DNA of 64,000 nucleotides from NCBI GenBank assembly GCA_027924585.1, contig BSBM01000321.1, positions 1,563,001-1,627,000 of the forward strand, written 5' to 3'. Positions 9,602-21,029 of the stretch are shown one piece after another. The DNA is from Larix kaempferi. Its lineage: Eukaryota > Streptophyta > Pinopsida > Pinales > Pinaceae. Numbering within the stretch: position 1 is the first letter of the stretch; every line of letters starts with the position of its first letter. Both the position numbers and the translations under genes were made by a program. The notes below the pieces were generated by a model. The model searched no databases. It was not told the DNA's origin and was given only the letters and a program-made list of their open reading frames with translations.

Positions 9602-11208
9602 TGTTAGGGGCATGTTGGGCCTGGCCCAAGTGGGGCATTTTTGTGCAAGTCAAGTTTTGGCACTGCAAAATTAAGCGCAGTAAAGTTGAATACTTTTTGA
9701 ACAAGTCAGTTTTGGGAAGCTGCAAAGTTGAGCGCAATGCAGCATCGGAAGAGCTGCAAAGTATAGCGTTGCGGAGGAGTACAACGCTGCGATGATCCTG
9801 ATCTACGGAGATCCGACAAGGTAGAATATTAGACGAAAGATGGCACATATTCCGGTTAGACCATCAGTGTTCTATTTTTGGTAAATATGCTCCATGATTA
9901 CCAAGCGGTGGGTAAGGAGTAAAATGGAGGAAAGCGACCGGTCGCACAAGCAATGAACCACTACATGAACCGGACACATGAAACCGTTAGAGAAGGAAGG
10001 GCTCAGTGACAGTGAACTACTGGCATGCGCGTGACAGGGGGCTGATAGCGACATGACCACACGCAGAGGATGGCCACAATGGAATATTCGCTACTAGAAG
10101 CCAGCAAGTCCGGTTAAGGTAAAACCACGACAGTTTTGGGAAACCTTAGGGTTTTTGTCTGTGCATTGTAAAGACATGACCTATGGGCATGATCTATATA
10201 TAGACACCATTTTGTAAGGGAAAGGGTTGAATCTCTCACTAAGGTTAATGTTGAAATGTAATTGCAAAATCTGAGTGATACTATGTTGTATTGCTGGAAG
10301 CCATTGTAAAGGCTTTGCAAGCTGTGTGTGCAGAGGCCTATTGAGAGAGAAGAGAGTCTGCAGCTAAGTGCGCAAACTGGAACTGTTGTACCCTTCCCAA
10401 AGACTAATACAACAACAGTTCATGTGGATGTAGCTCCCATCCTAGGGGTGAATCACGTTAAATCCTGTGCAGTGTGATTATTTATGTGTTTGCACTTGTC
10501 TATTTGCTTACAATGAATGCTTGAGATCTTGCTTATCCGTTATATGTCTACTTTTATATGTACGTGCCATAAGGAATGATATGGGAATGATATGGGAATA
10601 ATATGTTAAGTTCGCATATGTGATTGAAGGATAAATGCATGATTATTTCTAAGTATGTGAATGTATGAATCGGTTGGACAATCACTTAATTAGATAAGAT
10701 CCTCACAGTGCACAGCACCGGAAGTGCATAGTAGATTGTGTTATCATTTTGCACGAGTCATAAGACTAGATAACCTAAGGCAACAGATGAATGAATAAAG
10801 CACTAAGTAAAGTCATCAGGGTTGGTCAAATCTGAGGAGGAAGCGTATTCGTCAGTTGTGTTGTCCTATTGTTGAAACCCATCCGAACTGCGCAGTCCTT
10901 GGATGCGTGAGTTGCGCAAACCTCCTGGATTGTAGAAGTATTGACTGCGAAGGGGTTAAGTTACACGCAATCCCCAGTCCGTAGCGCGAGCACTGCAGGA
11001 CGCTCCTCATCCGATCTTTTTAAACACTCATCACGCGGTTGTGGAAGCCTAATTCCACAGCCTCCCCATAAATTCACCTTGGTTGAGACCTCAGTCTGCT
11101 CGCAAACTGTTGCTGAAAGGGCCAGTGAAAAGGGGTTTTGTTGGTTCCTTGAACCGCGAAGAACCTGGGTCTTTATAGAAAACCTCAAGACAGTTATGTA
11201 AGCCAACA
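9602..11208 (+). repeat. 3' LTR of family 1 copy B
   Basis: It starts TGTTAGGGGC directly after the third ORF stop and ends CCAACA at 11208, where the copia fragment begins. About 1.6 kb. It contains TATATATA at 10195-10202, a conserved R/U5 segment (GTAGCTCCCATC, GGTGAATCACGT) and the late block GGTTGAGACCTCAGTCTGC at about 11080-11100. The copy E LTR at 50838 aligns along its length. No matching 5' LTR lies upstream of copy B. Confidence 0.75.
10195..10202 (+). promoter_or_regulatory. TATA box in copy B LTR
   Basis: TATATATA followed by GACACC, in the same position relative to the downstream R/U5 blocks as the TATA boxes of copies D and E. Confidence 0.5.
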
Positions 11209-12444
11209 AGATGCATTCACTACCCTTCTATACTTGGCCTCAACTGAAGAAAGAGCTAAAGCAATCTTCTTTTTGCTCGACCAATAGATAGGTCCAGATC
11301 CAATCATGAAAACAAAACTAGATGTAGACTTCTGATTTGAGCTATCTCCAGCCCAATTAGAGTCTCTATACCCAACTAGGTTCAAAGGGGACCCAACTGC
11401 ATAGTGAATACCATCTGTCTTTGTCCCTTGCACATAATGCAATATCCTCTTTGTTGCCTTCCAATGAAGCTCATGAGGCTCCTGCATGTATATGGAGACA
11501 GCACTGGCTTCATAGGATAGATTAGGTCGAGTATGTGTAAGAAACAAAAGACTTCCAATCAGCTGCCGATACAAAGTACTATCCACCAAAGGTGTAGAAG
11601 AACCATCCTCAAGGATGATCCCTAAAAGAAAAAGAAATGTTGATGGCTTGCATTCACTCATATGAAACCTATCAAGTAGATCTTATGCATATTTGGACTA
11701 TGCAACTCTGATTCCTGAATCACGCTAAGTGACTTCAAGACCAATAAACTGCTTTAGAAGTCCCAAATCTGACATAGATAAGGAGTTTTGCAAATCTTTT
11801 TTGATAGATCTAATGCATGAAGAATTGCTCCCAATAATCAACAAATCATCAACATAAAGAACAATAAGGATTAGGGAGTTACCATAATGTCTCATGTATA
11901 CATTCGAATCTGATTTGCACCTCTGAAAATCTCATGACAATAAGAAGGAATCCATCTTTGCATACCAAGCTCGGGGAGCTTGCTTGAGCCCATACAAGGA
12001 CTTCCTCAATATGCACACAAGTGAAGGATCATCAATATAACCCTCAAGTTTCTTCATGTCTATCTCCTCCTCTAGATATCCATGAAGGAAAGCACTCTTG
12101 ACATCCATGTGATGCACTTCCCAGTGCTTGGATGCAGCAAGAGCAAGAACAAGAAGGATGGAATCCATCTTAGCAACAAGAGTGAATGTCTCAGAATAGT
12201 CAAACACATGAACTTGGGAGAAACCCCTTGCAACCAATTGAGCCTTATATTTGCTTGTGACTCCATCTGAGTCCATCTTTGTTCTGTATATCCACTTGCA
12301 TTGAACAAGCTTCCTCCCAGGAGGGAGAGAAACAAGCTCCCAAGTCTCATTTCTTTGAAGAGATTGATACTCTTCATCCATAACTTCTACCCATATTGGA
12401 TCTTGGGAGGCCTCAAAGAATGGTTTTGGATCTGATCCAACCAT
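11209..12444 (-). pseudogene. copia RT and truncated RNase H
   Basis: RT begins WVEVMDEEYQSLQRNETWEL and continues through KYKAQLVARGFSQ, MDVKSAFLHGYLEEEI, YGLKQAPRAWY and LYVDDLL (intact catalytic Asp pair near 11850). RNase H begins RQLIGSLLFLTHTRPNLSY and includes DSNWAGDSSNQKSTS and LSSVEAKYRRVVNAS, where it is cut. Stops near 11930, 11730 and 11690 break the frame. The family normally runs another ~80 residues. Confidence 0.85.
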
Positions 12445-12650
12445 AAGAAAGCATCCCTCAGCAAGAAATGGATCTATGGGAGATGGGACAATCTTGGTAT
12501 CTTGGAAATCAAATCTAGTTTTTCTTCGAGATCTAGAGAATCTCCAACAAGATCAATGGTGGAAACAGGAGTACTGGTGGCCCATCTAGCAATAGGAATT
12601 GAGTCTTTAGGTGCTAGATCTTCAGGTTCTTGTGGATCTGGATCTAGCAT

Positions 12651-13300
12651 TCAATCTTTTCTGTGAACTTTCTCTTTCTCAACCTTCTGCTTTGTATTTT
12701 TGCCATTCAAGAAACCTTTACAAGTGCCCTTGGAAAACTTGATATTTGGTAGTCCTTCAACCATCTTTTGAGTGTGAATGTCATGCAGATACTTGTAGTT
12801 GAGATTCCCAAATATTTCATGCCATAATCTACTCTCTTCATTTGCATGAATGTGAAGAGAAGACTGTTTGGAGAAAGGTAGGAAGTGAGAAAACTCATAG
12901 AGTTTTGACTTGTGATTAGAAACACCTTTTGCTATGATATTTCTAGTTTGCATCTCCTGGATTTCAACCTCATTTGGAGTGAAGATCACCTTATTTGGTA
13001 CTCCAGTGTGGGTCATTTGATAGTTTGAAAGTAGATTGGCTTAAATTGTAGGAACATAGAGTACATCTGAGAAGTATCCATGCTCAAGGTTGATCCTTCC
13101 AATCCCCTCAAAGGAGACTTCAGAATCATTCCCCAACATGATTGAAGGGCCAACGGTGCATTCGAAACTGGAAAAGAGATCTTTGGAGGAAGACATGTGT
13201 CTTTATGCTCCTGAATCAATGATGAAGGAGGACTCTCTTGATGCACCTGCCAAGAGAGAATGGCATCTCTCCTTGTCCTCAGATCTTGAAGATTTAGCAT
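12651..13300 (-). pseudogene. copia protease and GAG-pre-integrase region
   Basis: SSFIIDSGA followed by a stop and RHM marks the protease active site (DSGASRHM expected); the Ser codon TCA has become TAA. Downstream LYVPTI, then LWHEIFGNLNYKYLHDI with GLPNIKFSKGTCKGFLNGK is the GAG-pre-integrase zinc region. The DDE core of integrase does not follow: about 120 bases on, unrelated linker leads into RT, so integrase has been deleted. Confidence 0.75.
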
Positions 13301-13409
13301 CTTTCTTCCTAGCACATGGAGGTAGTGGAAGGTTATTCTTTTCAATTAGCTGAGCCATCAGATATATTGTCTTCTTCATACAGGAAATCTCAGGATGAAA
13401 TCCTCTATT

Positions 13410-14191
13410 GCAATAGGTACATTTTAATTTCTCCTTGTGAGATTGCTTTCCTTTCTTGGAATTCGAAGCCCCTTCTGACTGATAGGGAACCTCTTTCTGC
13501 TTCTGCTCATTCGACTTTCTGTCTTTTTATTTTTTCTTTCCTTTTCCATTTGCTCTCTTCACTTCAGTAGTTGCAAGTGTTGAATCCATCTTGGGTTTGA
13601 TCATTTCCATTTGAACCAACTTCTCCTCCTCTTGTTTGAGAGACTGAATGAAGTCTTTAAGAGTGGCAAACATCCAATTTAGGATGGATGGCTTCACTGA
13701 CTGGAAGGTAGAGACAAATACTGAGTAATCAGGGCCCAATTTTGATAGAATGGATAGGATTAGTTTCTTCTCTTCTTTCTCTATTCCATATCTCTCCAAT
13801 TGTGGATTATATTTTTAAACTTGGTAAGAAATTCATTGATTGAGTCGAAACTGCAGGGGATCAGTGAGATAAGCTCATTTTCCAACTTGTGACCTTTCAA
13901 ATCATCTTTCTTCCTAAATAGAGTTTCAAGCTTGTCCCAAACTTCTTTAGGAGTCATGAGATCAATGACATGAAAATTGAGGTCTTCGGAAATGGTGAGG
14001 AGTAGCAGTCCAACTGCTTCATCAAGTCTATCAAGGTACTTTGATTTCTCAAGTGCACCAGTGGGTTCGACTACTGTGCCATTCAACACTCTAGAAAGGA
14101 TTTTGGACTTCATGAAGATGTCCATCTTGGATTTCCATTCAAAATAGTTGAAGGAGATCGATTTTATATCCATGATAGTTGTTGAAGTCAA
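13410..14191 (-). pseudogene. gag: copia gag with one zinc knuckle
   Basis: From 14191: WKSKMDIFMKSKILSRVLNG, then WDKLETLFRKKD and INEFLTKFKNIIHNW, a UBN2/Gag domain of copia type. A stop near 13781 interrupts, and the frame continues with EEKKLILSILSKLGPDY and a Lys-rich tail. The knuckle CTYCNRGFHPEISC (CX2CX4HX4C) lies at about 13400-13445. Confidence 0.75.
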
Positions 14192-14460
14192 ATTGAAGAT
14201 GAATTTGAATCATGGAATAAACCTGCAAAACAAATGAAATTATTGATGGAGATTTGTTGCAAATCGAGAGAACACTACCTTAGGACAGTGAGCACATGTG
14301 ACTAGATCCTTCACACCTGGATAGACCTCACTGGATTTCTCCAATGAATTCAATACAATTGCACCAGGATTTGTTGTGGAAATCCAGAGGCTTCTGGTGC
14401 TCACTGAAAGACAGATGCTCAATGAATTGCTACAACTGCTGCAGCTGCTGCAATTCGAAT

Positions 14461-14483
14461 AGTTGTATCAAGCTCTGATACCA
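14461..14483 (-). other. Primer binding site of minus-strand copia
   Basis: The minus strand reads TGGTATCAGAGCTTGATAC directly after the LTR, the standard initiator-Met tRNA site of Ty1/copia elements. Confidence 0.85.
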
Positions 14484-15112
14484 TGTGATATTCTATAGGG
14501 TAGATCACTCAGCTTGAACAAACCTCACAAATATCACTCATGAATTGGAGAGAAGAAGAAGAAGAATTGAATCAATATTCACACATTAACTTAGAAATGG
14601 TAAAATCTATAGTATAATCATACATCAGCTGTAAGCTAGCACTCTAATCTGAATAAAATACTCAATGCAATCAATTGAATTCGAATACACCTAAGGTCAT
14701 TCGAATTTTCCTCAATGTGTGGCTTGGATAGCATTGGATATATCACCCAATCAGTGGTAGTAGTCACAGATAGTCAAATATCAGTAAAATGAGTCTAACT
14801 GAGTCTAACTGATGCATGTGGCACTAATCTAGGGAAGGAGACTCCAAGGTGGGTGCGTGAGAGACTCTCAGTAGTCAAGTGACACTCCGATACAGACAAT
14901 TGGAAGCTACAGCTAGTTAAACTGAGCAAGAAATGCATGAACTGGGAAATCAATGCTGGAAATGACTATTGGAATCCAAGTAGGTGTAGTAGGGTGCATT
15001 TGTCATCTAGATGAAGAAAACAAGGCGCACTAGGTAGGTAGGAGGGATACTGAGGGCTAAAAACAAGCTCCAGAAGGATGAATATGAGCTCTAGGTGTTG
15101 GGGATACTACCA
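14484..15112 (-). repeat. 5' LTR of minus-strand copia
   Basis: The inner edge is fixed by the PBS: AATATCACA on the minus strand ends at 14484. The outer edge is set at TGGTAGTATC (15112 downward) as a partial inverted match. About 629 bp. No second LTR is present, so the outer edge is provisional. Confidence 0.55.
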
Positions 15113-15114
15113 TA

Positions 15115-16090
15115 CTGATGAGTGGATGCATGCATGAAAAATGCATGTAATGCGTGCAAATACATAAATGATGGTGAGAATATTCCAACAAGGACAGAGT
15201 CAGAACATACAAATGATCACAGCTGAGAAAAGAAATAGAGATCACAACGTCCATGTTGTGACACGAAGTGGAGCTGTGATAAGAAATGATAGAACAAATG
15301 AAGCTTCGACTTCTGATGATTACATAAACAAACCGAAGTCTATTGATGGGATTTGGGTAAGAAAATCACTTGGAAAAATTCCTACATTCAACCCTAGTCA
15401 AGAGAAAAAGGTATTCATGGAAGCAAGAAAAGGATTTCAGAACTCAGAACCTTTGACCACAAGGTTCCACTTGCGAAGTGATCATACATCTGTATTAGAT
15501 ATGCCGATCTCGTATGATGGATCACGAACTTCGCTAGAACAGACAAGTCCTATCACACAGTTGTTATAGAGCTGCATAAAGCTCCTAAGTCATGAAAACG
15601 CCTTAGGAGAATTGCAGAACATATTGGGACACTACGAATAGCATAGTACAGTGAATGATGCACATAGAGCAGTTCATCATATTAAGATCCATAGAAGGAC
15701 GCGAAGAGAAATGAGGTTGAATGCACAAATCGAGGAATTTGAAATGGAGCAGGTCATTCTTGACCTGGGATCAGAGGTGAACGTGCTAACAAAACAAACA
15801 TTAGAACAAATGGGGAAGCCTAATTTATCATGGTCACCTATACAGTTGAGATTAAGTTATCATGGTCACCTATACAGTTGAGATTAAGTTATCATGGTCA
15901 CCTATTCCCATTATTCAACAGCGAGGGAAACTGCCACTGATGACTGCAATCCCAAGGGTACTAAACGAAACTCTAAACTTCATTCCCAAAGCACAATGAG
16001 TTTAAGTCGATGGGAAGAAGTCCGTTGGAAGGAAGGCCTTAATGCATCCTCCATCTATTGGCAGGCGGTTTGGTAAGTTAGCATCACAGA
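15115..16090 (+). pseudogene. Family 1 copy C: gag-protease fragment
   Basis: The segment NVHVVTRSGAVI, KKVFMEARKGFQNSE and DMPISYDGS matches the gag-protease junction of copies A and D. It is followed by MRLNAQIEEFEMEQVILDLGSEVNVLT, an intact DLGS protease active site. After a local duplication the frame is lost, and at about 16091 the LTR of copy D begins. RT and the rest are absent. The left end is cut by the copia LTR. Confidence 0.7.
15838..15905 (+). repeat. 33-bp tandem duplication in copy C protease
   Basis: TTATCATGGTCACCTATACA with its following bases is repeated two and a third times with no mismatch visible. It falls directly after the protease active site and destroys the frame. 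Its perfect identity suggests a recent slippage event. Confidence 0.8.
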
Positions 16091-16841
16091 TGTTGCGACA
16101 AGGCAGAAGATATTACGAAAGGTAGAAAGCTGGGCACAAAGGAGAATATTTTATGTATTTTTGAGTCAATTGTACCGCAGTATGCAGGTTTTTGGGTCAT
16201 TTGGACCATGTTAGTTAGATTTTGGTTCATTTACTCAAAGTGTCGGTTAGGAAGTTGTTAGTAAGTGGAAAAGCAACGTAAAGGCGGAAGCCTATATATA
16301 GACATGAGTTGTATGTGTTGGATAATCTTGGATATCTGTTTTGGCGTATGTTTGAGATCAAGAGATATTGGCGAGATCTGATTTTTGCAGAGATATTGTA
16401 TTTGGGTTTTGCGGTGATAATATGATATGATGAAGTTGTTTTTGTGCAATCCTTGTGTCCCTTCTGTTTGTTTACGGTAATGCAATGTTGCGATATATGA
16501 ATGATGCAATGTTTCCTTGATGCAATATTTGCTTTACTGTTACATTTTGCTGCAATGATGAATGTTTTTGTTGAGTGATGCTATGGATACAATGATATTG
16601 AAGTTAATTGCATGGATCTATTTCTGAATGTTGCAATAAGTTAAGTAATTGAGCTGCAACCGTCCTCCTTCATTCGATGAAAACATGGTTCCGTCGAATC
16701 TTCCTGAACATCTCGGGTGAGACCTCATGTGCTCCACAGGTGTTGTTGGACAGGGTAAAACCTGTCTAGGCCAGTGCTCAAGGAGATCACGGTATGTGTC
16801 GACAGTGAGTGGAACCCTTGTTGATTGGGTTTGTGTCAACA
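16091..16841 (+). repeat. 5' LTR of family 1 copy D
   Basis: The 3' end is firm: TTGTGTCAACA then AA and a PBS, as in copy A. The start TGTTGCGAC at 16091 is provisional. It holds TATATATA at 16293-16300 and the block GGTGAGACCTCATGTGCTC at about 16716-16734. Confidence 0.6.
16293..16300 (+). promoter_or_regulatory. TATA box in copy D LTR
   Basis: CCTATATATAGACATGAG closely resembles the copy B promoter region (TCTATATATAGACACC). Confidence 0.5.
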
Positions 16842-16843
16842 AA

Positions 16844-16863
16844 TGGTTCCGTTGCTGGGACCG
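16844..16863 (+). other. Primer binding site, copy D
   Basis: TGGTTCCGTTGCTGGGACC begins two bases after the LTR and matches the copy A site, with similarity to the Asp-tRNA PBS of Athila/Tat elements. Confidence 0.6.
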
Positions 16864-16884
16864 TGTGCGAAGTGAAAGGAGGAC

Positions 16885-17367
16885 ATGTTGTGGCATCTGA
16901 CGCAACCATAGATACAGAGCTGGTTTGATCAGAAGCTGCAAGAATTTGCTGAAGAAGAAAGTCAGAACACTTGACTAACGGTAGATCAGTGGGTAGAAAG
17001 ATATATTCATGACGGTCCGCACGAATGGTTTTTCTATGAATTCCCTATCATTTTCTACAAGTGGTTGGCGAAGTTGACCTTCTAGAAGACGAAATTCCAA
17101 GGTGGTGAATCGACGACCTGGACCCCATAGTTGATTCAGGAGCTGCAGGAAGTCGACAATAAAGCATCGCAGGCTATCGACGTTTGGCTCGATAGCATCT
17201 TGGGAGGTTATATTACTAAATTCGTGGTTGATACCCAAAATTCTTATAGTGAAGCTGAAAGATATTTCTTCTGCAAACCCAGGGGAAGGTTTCTGTTGTC
17301 GATCCAACTATCCAATAAGATGCTTATTTGCGAGAAGGGTATATTAAAGATGCATCTAGATCAGTAA
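16885..17367 (+). pseudogene. Conserved N-terminal domain upstream of gag, copy D
   Basis: It starts MLWHLTQP, and a stop falls where copy A has Glu. IQSWFDQKLQEFAEEE, HEWFFYEFPIIFYKWLAKLTF, LIQELQEVDNKASQAIDVWL, GYITKFVVDT, SYSEAERYFF, PRGRFLLSIQLSNKML and CEKGILKM follow. All align in order with copy A at 4290-4767. In copy D it is in a different frame from gag, which needs one indel. Shared blocks at protein level in two divergent relics argue that this was translated. No family is recognised. Confidence 0.6.
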
Positions 17368-17431
17368 ATAGCATGGTGGGCGGAGGCCTTGGGTATTGCG
17401 ACAGCAGGGGGGAGGTACATGGAATGATAAG

Positions 17432-19165
17432 GGGTAGATGGGTGTAGGTAATGACGAGACTGTGAGTGAAGATGAGGAAGAGAGTGGTCTTACAAGGGGA
17501 GGAGCAAGGTTTCGATAGGAAAAGAGGCAGAGGACAGGAGAAGGTCCTGTTGCGATCAAATCGCAAGGCCACGAAGGAATACCACACGGGATGAAGCGAA
17601 CTCACAGTCTTGACAAGGATAACCAAGCTACGCCTAGGATAGAGGCAGGACCAAACCCCGACACCAATGTACCCACACCTCCTCTCACTATCTCACAATC
17701 GGTAAGGAATACAACTTCGACACCACCAAGTTCATCAATTCCATAAAAGTTAATTACAAGTAGTTCAACGACAGGAGGAAGGAAGCCCAAGATGGCAGAC
17801 GAAGATACTAAGTTACCACTGTTCCACAGCAATGGAACAAATAATCCTGAACAGTACTGGTTTTTATGTGAAGCCGTATGGACAGTAAAGCAGATTACTG
17901 ACGATGATGCTAAGAAAGGACAACTGGCAACAACTCTCTAGGGTCGCACCTTAGACTGGTTTATGAAGTTTTTGCAGGTTCCTGTTGGTACCCAGGAGAA
18001 GACACTGGATGAAATTCGCACGGTACTAATCACTGAATTTCGGAAGCCCAAATCTGAAGCACATTACATTACAGAGCTTAAAGAGATTAAGCAGTATCCT
18101 AATGAAACAATGTGGGATTTTGATCAGTGATTCAAAACATTGATGACAAGGGTTAGTTTCAATATGAGCACTGCCCAACATAAAGAATAGTTTATCGCAG
18201 CGTTGCTCCCGCACACTCAACTACCATTGATGCAGCAAAACTTGACCACACTAAATGAAGCTCTGGAGATTGCGATGCAGTTAGAAGCATCGCCAATTGG
18301 GGAAAATGCAGTTGGGATGTTGCAGATCCAGACATAGCTGGATAACTTGACCATACAACTGCAAGATCTGAAAAAGGGCAAAGAACAGCGTGAAGATGTC
18401 TGGTGTACGCGATGTCAAGGCGAAGGACATACTAAGGATAATTGCCCAGACTTTCGCAATTACCTGCTTTCAGGAGCACCGAATCCATTGAATGGTGGAG
18501 GTATGCTGTGGTGCCACATTTGTTAGATATATGGGCATCGCCATGACGAGTGTCCGTACATGCAAAAAATGGTCACAACACTGAGGAATATTTATTGTAC
18601 ATTTTACAAATCTGTGGGCCATGATGACAAAGCTTGTTGTGCATATGGGTTTCTACAAGAGAGGACGTACGATGCATTCTACATGAAGCATGATTGGTGT
18701 GTTGTACAACAACCCCCACCGCAACCGTAGGTAGCCCAGCCACTACCTCAACCGCAGGTACAGTTTGTACCACAGCAACAACCACAACAGTTTATGCCGC
18801 AATATGCTCCGATGCAAATGGCTCCACAACATCCACAGTACATTCAGCAACCGCAGTATGCACAACAAGGGAAAGGCATGCAACCAAATCCTATGCAGCA
18901 ACAGATCAATCAACCACAATACCAGCAGCAGGGAGGATTCCGTGGAGGATACCGGGGCGGACGCGGTGGAGGATTTGGTCAAGGTGGAGGACGAGGAGGT
19001 CGCGGACCTGTTCAATTCTATCACTATGCGATATGGGGACATTACCAGCGCGATTTTCCATTGTTACAAATGCAGTGTACATTTTGTTTTGTTGCAGACC
19101 ATACAGCAGGAAACTGCCCACAGTTGATTGCACAATGGAAAGCAGGGAATGTTCTACAGCTACAG
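17432..19165 (+). pseudogene. gag: gag with five zinc knuckles, copy D
   Basis: An acidic start (DETVSEDEEESGLTRGG) is followed by a Thr/Pro arm and the Gag domain from the ATG at 17792 (NNPEQYWFLCEAVWTVKQI, LDWFMKFLQ, TEFRKPKSEAHYITELKEIK). Then come knuckles CTRCQGEGHTKDNC, CHIC-stop-IYGHRHDEC and CTFYKSVGHDDKAC (second Cys lost). A ~90-residue Gln/Pro/Met-rich stretch leads to GGFRGGYRGGRGGGFGQGG. The final pair is FYHYAIWGHYQRDF (both outer Cys lost) and CTFCFVADHTAGNC. The Gln-rich plus RGG linker has prion-like composition. Many stops are TAG at positions where Gln CAG is expected. Confidence 0.8.
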
Positions 19166-19300
19166 AACTAGAACTAGGCGCAACAACCAGTACAAAACTA
19201 GGTATAGCAACTGGCATAGAACTAGAATCCGCGGTCGAATCAGAATGCAAATTAGAATGTGAACCAACCTGGGAATCCGCCGCTGAACCAGATCTAGGGT

Positions 19301-20160
19301 GTGAATATTGCAACGATTTCTGTAGAACCAAGACCACAGGATGCTTCTGTCGCCGTTGTCACTCGTGGAGGTAAGACAACTGGGGAAGATAGCTCACGCT
19401 TGCTGATTTGGTTGGAAGGGCAGAAGAAGGTATCATTTGACATTGATGCAGAGCGAGAGGCATTTCTCCAGGCACATTGCACATTAGAAAAATATTGAGG
19501 TAAGGCTGTTATTTATGACATGCCCTCTACTTTTGATGCCACTTCAGAGGCTGGCCCTTCATGACAGTCTAGCACACTTCAAGCATTTCTGGAAAAATGT
19601 TTATCTCTGGAAAGGGATCCTAATTCTCTTGCCGAGTGAAGCTCTATTGCAATGGCCAGCTTGGGGTCGACGAGATTCTACGGTCAATTCCTTACAACGA
19701 TGGAAGATAGGTAAGGAGATGCAAATGAACATTCAAATTGGCGACTATGATGTTGATTCAATTATTCTAGATCTTGGTTCGGATGTTAACATATTAACCA
19801 AGCAGGCTTGGTAGAAGATGGGGAGTCCCCCATTGAGTTGGTCTCCTATACAGCTCAAGTTGGCTAACCATGCAAAAGTAACACCAATTGGGAGAGTCCC
19901 ACGACCGGTGGTGGACATTGAGGGAATGAAAACATATGCTGACTTTGATGTCATTGAAGTAGTTGAAGGGGGAAGCTCTTATCCCGCGTTGATGGGGATT
20001 GGATGGGCTAATGATAGCGGAGCTGTAATTAACTTCAAGCGATGGATGATGACTTTTGAAAACCGTTATTTCATAGTCATAGCCCCGTTGGATCCAGCTG
20101 AAGGATGTAGATACATTGAGCCAGTGAAGGACGACGATCCCAATGGATGGGACCATGCAT
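19301..20160 (+). pseudogene. Protease region, copy D
   Basis: The conserved leader VAVVTRGGKTTGED and KKVSFDIDAEREAFLQAH is followed, after two short gaps, by KEMQMNIQIGDYDVDSIILDLGSDVNILTKQAW. DLGS is the retropepsin active site in the form used by OTA elements. Then MGSPPLSWSPIQLKLANHAK and the ADFDVIEVVEGG...YPALMGIGWA...VIAPLD spacer are shared with copy A. A TAG at about 19813 separates the two ORFs. Confidence 0.75.
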
Positions 20161-20289
20161 TCAATATTTTAGAAGACTATATTCATCTAACTGCCAATGG
20201 TGAGCTGGGATGGCGCAGTGACAACTCTGCATCTTCTGACTCTGATGATGTGTTAGAACATTGGAAGAACCGCTTGCATGAGGTATCGC

Positions 20290-20900
20290 ACCACAAGTGT
20301 GGGTTAGTCACGCAATCATTATGCCGTGTTGCGACTGAAATGGTTACACTACCAGTATATGAAGGGCTGCCTGGATTGTCTGAATTTTTGGTGGAATTCG
20401 AGGACAAAGTTTCAGAACCACAACGACTACTGGAATTGGACGAAGCACTGAAGGCTTCTCCAGCACGCTGGTGGGAGACACATAAGAACTCAATCGACGG
20501 ATGGTCGCAATGCAGGCGATTAATGACTATTTGCTTCGGGGATGCCGAGGTCAACCACATAGGGAAATATGATGGTCAGAACGATCCTGGAGGTCATTTG
20601 ATGGAGTGTCAGACATTATGGGCATCGCGACCAATAGATGAGTGGCTCCATGCATTTATCCATACTTTGGATGAAATGCCACGGTCCTGGTACACTGCCG
20701 CTGAATTACGGAGAGAAATCACTACTTGGTCGGAGTTGACAGCTCATTTTTCTCATACATTCTGTTTCACAGATCCCAACCTGGATGTCCATAACGCGTT
20801 GCAACTTATCCGCGATGTGGTTCTGAAGGTTGTTCCAGTGGCATATCCTGCGGATCTGCATACGCACCACCAGCTGCAATCTATGATGGAATGTTATAAT
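20290..20900 (+). pseudogene. Second capsid-like module between protease and RT, copy D
   Basis: Inside the open 551-codon ORF 19818-21473 (intact over its whole length) there are two gag-like segments. The first has LPVYEGLPGLSEFLVEFED, EALKASPARWWETHK and CRRLM. The second has KYDGQNDPGGHLMECQTLWA, WLHAFIHTLDEMPRSWY and TWSELTAHFSHTF. These follow the Retrotrans_gag pattern (DP..H, F...L...A..W, W..L...F). The element already has a full Gag upstream, so this is an additional copy inside pol. No stop interrupts it, unlike the flanks. Capsid similarity is by pattern only and should be tested by profile search. Confidence 0.6.
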
Positions 20901-21029
20901 ATCATTGGTGGGCCTGAAGACAAAGATGATCTGCGGAATTCCAATATTCCGGAGTCTGAAGGTAGTTGCGATGTGGTACCACCTAATGCGCCAAGTGACC
21001 TATTCAGTCAACCCTTGAAGCTTCGTAAG

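Larger units (their letters stand above)
11209..15112 (-). mobile_element. Ty1/copia fragment, minus strand, RNase H truncated
   Basis: From right to left: 5' LTR (15112-14484), Met-tRNA PBS, gag, zinc knuckle, protease, GAG-pre-integrase, then RT and RNase H. The integrase core is missing between 12651 and about 12520. The RNase H stops mid-domain (NASC) exactly at the CCAACA end of the copy B LTR, so the two abut at 11208/11209. The 3' LTR is absent. Confidence 0.85.

Noticed and set aside
18694-19374. 226-codon Thr/Ser-rich plus-strand ORF
   Set aside because: It is an alternative frame of the Gln-rich and RGG linker of copy D Gag; the zinc-knuckle frame is the real one.
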